Shown here: piece by piece, positions 5,682 to 7,217 of the stretch
How the letters are laid out: every line of letters starts with the position of its first letter
Numbering within the stretch: the stretch's first letter is position 1
Source of the DNA: Desulfamplus sp.
GTDB lineage: Bacteria; Desulfobacterota; Desulfobacteria; Desulfobacterales; Desulfobacteraceae
Direction of reading: 5' to 3'
NCBI GenBank assembly: GCA_015231395.1
Contig: JADGBP010000041.1
Coordinates: 1-7,217 of the forward strand
Length of the DNA: 7,217 nt
The notes under the pieces: model-generated
What the model was told of the DNA's origin: nothing
What the model saw: only the letters and a program-made list of their open reading frames with translations
Database searches by the model: none
Made by a program: the position numbers and the translations under genes

Positions 5682-7217
5682 CTATAGATTATTAAGTTGA
5701 GTTAGTATCTCTGTCAGTTTTTCAATTTTAAGCGGTTTGCTCATGTAATCACTCATTCCGGCAGCCAGGCACTCTTCTCTAATACCTTCGGTGATATTGG
5801 CAGTCAATGCAATAATCGCAGGAGCTTTTGGATATGCTCTGATATTGCCAACCCTGCTATTTTCCTGGATCTTCCTACTGGCCTGAAGCCCGTCCATTTC
5901 AGGCATCTGAATGTCCATAAGAACCAGATCAAAAGGTTCTTTCCCGCACGCCTCAACAGCCTTCAGACCGTTTTCCACAATCACGGGTGAATAGCCAAGT
6001 CTAGTCAGGATTTTTTTGATCAGCATCTGGTTGACCTTATTGTCTTCTGCAACCAAAATTTTTAATTGCGTATGTACTGATGGTTTATCTAAAGCATTCT
6101 CTGATGGTTTATCTAAAGCATTCTCTGATGGTTTATTTAAAGCATGCCCTGATGGTTTATTCAAAGCATGCCCTGATGGTTTGTTTAAAGCACGCTTTGA
6201 TGGTTTGTTTAAAGCATTCTCTGATGATTTATTTAAAGCATTCCCTGAAGATTTTTCTAAACCATTCTTTGAGAACCTCTCTGTAATAGATGATGGTTTT
6301 ACAGGTTTTTTACTGAAATCTGACAAAAAAGGTTCTAATTGTATTGATGAATTTGGTCGGAATTGTACAGCAGAGTGACTGGATTGCACAATAGTAAAAA
6401 TAAAGCGTGAGCCTTTACCCCGTTCGCTTTCAACTCTTATCTCTCCACCCATAAGTTCAATAAGCCTCTTGCTAATTGCAAGTCCGAGACCTGTCCCTTC
6501 AAATTTGCGACTCCAAGATGAATCTGCTTGGAAAAAAGGCTTGAAGAGTGACCCTATCTCTTTTTCAGAAAGACCGATACCCTGATCTGACACTTTGAAT
6601 TGAAGCACTTTCCTGTTCTCTGCCTGATCTTTGAATTTAAGCAATTTACAACTTTCTATCTGCTCTTCCGGCAATTTAATTTCATTCACCGAAATATGAA
6701 CTGAACCGCCATTTGAAAATTTGATCGCATTACTGACAAGATGTCCAAGTATTTGCTGGATTCTTTTAGGATCTCCGGTAAAAAATATTTCTTCTGACTT
6801 GTCCATAACTATGTTGTTAATATCAGTTGAGATATCCGTTGTCAGGGCAATCTGTTTCTCTTTTGCCATGCTGGAATAAAAATTAAGAGTATCTATAATG
6901 AGACTTGTCAAAGAATAGGGAATATTTTGCAGCTCAATATCTCCGGATTCAAGGTGGTTAAAATCCAGAATATTTTTGATTTTGTCCAGCAGTTCGTGAC
7001 TGCTGTTTGTAATAGTCTCCACGCACTGAATCTGTTCTTGTGTTATTTCAGTATTTTGTAAAATATATGACATACCAAGAATGGCATGAAGCGGAGTTCT
7101 CAACTCATGACTCATAACTGAAAGAAAATCGGATTTTGCCTTTGCCGCAGCTTCGGCATTTTCCTTGGCTTTAATAAGTGCCTGTTCTTCGTGTTTTTTT
7201 CTTGTGTAATCACGGAA
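5682..7217 (-). CDS. Hybrid histidine kinase / response regulator, 5' end outside window
   Basis: The visible part is 511 residues; the frame is open to the right edge, so the true start lies beyond it. It begins with FRDYTRKKHEEQ, typical of the end of a PAS/PAC sensor, then an Ala/Lys-rich coiled coil leading into HisKA. The H-box SHELRTP has its phospho-acceptor His at visible residue 37. The HATPase has an N-box, HLVSNAIKFSNGG (about 159-171), the G1 motif DQGIGL (211-216), and GTGLGLAISKRL (241-252). A Ser/Lys/Pro-rich linker of roughly 100 residues, including eight copies of an 8-residue repeat, precedes the receiver domain (about 385-511). There AEDN, Asp in LMDIQMPEMDG (about 435), Thr in ALTAN and Lys in MSKPL form the intact phosphorylation site. 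Both modules look active. The architecture is BarA-like, and a phosphorelay through a separate HPt protein is expected because none follows the receiver domain. Signal and target are unknown. The Met in the H-box (7115) is not the start. Confidence 0.94.
   Translation of the reverse strand, partial: FRDYTRKKHEEQALIKAKENAEAAAKAKSDFLSVMSHELRTPLHAILGMSYILQNTEITQEQIQCVETITNSSHELLDKIKNILDFNHLESGDIELQNIPYSLTSLIIDTLNFYSSMAKEKQIALTTDISTDINNIVMDKSEEIFFTGDPKRIQQILGHLVSNAIKFSNGGSVHISVNEIKLPEEQIESCKLLKFKDQAENRKVLQFKVSDQGIGLSEKEIGSLFKPFFQADSSWSRKFEGTGLGLAISKRLIELMGGEIRVESERGKGSRFIFTIVQSSHSAVQFRPNSSIQLEPFLSDFSKKPVKPSSITERFSKNGLEKSSGNALNKSSENALNKPSKRALNKPSGHALNKPSGHALNKPSENALDKPSENALDKPSVHTQLKILVAEDNKVNQMLIKKILTRLGYSPVIVENGLKAVEACGKEPFDLVLMDIQMPEMDGLQASRKIQENSRVGNIRAYPKAPAIIALTANITEGIREECLAAGMSDYMSKPLKIEKLTEILTQLNNL
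6079..6270. repeat. 24-bp coding tandem repeat, 8 copies, in the linker of the hybrid kinase
   Basis: Units start at 6079, 6103, 6127, 6151, 6175, 6199, 6223 and 6247. On the plus strand a typical unit begins gatggtttatctaaagca. Units 1 and 2 are identical, 3 and 4 differ by one base, and unit 8 is the most degenerate. On the coding strand they encode ALNKPSEN-like octapeptides (variants ALNKSSEN, ALNKPSKR, ALNKPSGH, ALDKPSEN). The unit is a multiple of three, so gain or loss of copies changes linker length without breaking the frame. The residues are polar and disorder-prone, consistent with a flexible tether between the HATPase and receiver domains. Confidence 0.97.

Noticed and set aside
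5496..5687. Plus-strand open frame ending in an Ile-Val run
   Set aside because: The Ile-Val run is just the hexamer repeat read on the other strand, and the rest overlaps the membrane-protein gene antisense. There is no family signal.
6016..6378. Plus-strand open frames of 120 and 68 codons with strongly repetitive translations
   Set aside because: They are antisense shadows of the 24-bp repeat in the kinase. A repeat unit divisible by three keeps all frames open, and the opposite frame encodes a clear receiver and kinase protein.
5682..7115. Kinase starting at the Met at 7115
   Set aside because: That Met lies inside the H-box, and the frame remains open upstream through a coiled coil and the end of a PAS/PAC domain to the window edge.

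Overview
The window is AT-rich bacterial DNA. All six genes lie on the minus strand, so transcription runs from high to low coordinates. Two genes run off the edges: a hybrid histidine kinase at the right end and a pyruvate/oxaloacetate-type carboxyltransferase at the left end. I see no tRNA, rRNA, CRISPR array, insertion sequence or convincing hairpin terminator.

Right half, in transcription order: (i) the 3' part of a hybrid sensor kinase (7217-5682), with the tail of a PAS-type sensor, HisKA, HATPase and a C-terminal receiver domain; (ii) a small membrane protein resembling the COG2426 'small multi-drug export' family (5605-4934); (iii) a 14-helix MFS transporter of the DHA2 drug:proton antiporter type (4919-3534). 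The two membrane-protein genes are 14 bp apart and probably co-transcribed. The kinase ends 76 bp before the first of them and may belong to the same unit.

Left half: (iv) an acyl-CoA carboxyltransferase of the MmdA/PccB/transcarboxylase-12S type (3412-1859); (v) a short 84-residue protein (1812-1558) that looks like a small accessory subunit with a His/Cys-rich insert; (vi) the carboxyltransferase domain of a PycB/OadA/transcarboxylase-5S type protein (1391 to beyond base 1). One CoA-ester carboxyltransferase beside one pyruvate/oxaloacetate carboxyltransferase, with no biotin carboxylase in view, is what a methylmalonyl-CoA:pyruvate transcarboxylase would need. That enzyme is used in propionate fermentation or oxidation. 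A biotin carrier would be expected on the unseen C-terminus of gene vi or further downstream. This suggests an anaerobe. A sulfate-reducing Desulfobacterota member is my best guess, but it is inferred from gene content alone and is uncertain.

The most striking feature is the density of short tandem repeats, each locus with an unrelated unit. They are a 24-bp coding repeat (8 copies) in the kinase linker, a hexamer (8 copies in two homogeneous blocks) just upstream of the small membrane protein, a degenerate 18-bp repeat (3 copies) before the 12S-type gene, a 15-bp repeat carrying successive ATG codons at the start of the 84-aa gene, and a 22-23-bp repeat (5 copies) before the 5S-type gene. 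The three longer intergenic spacers examined (76, 121 and 166 bp) all hold such an array, so copy-number variation could tune expression or domain spacing along this locus. No previously undescribed defence or mobile system is evident.
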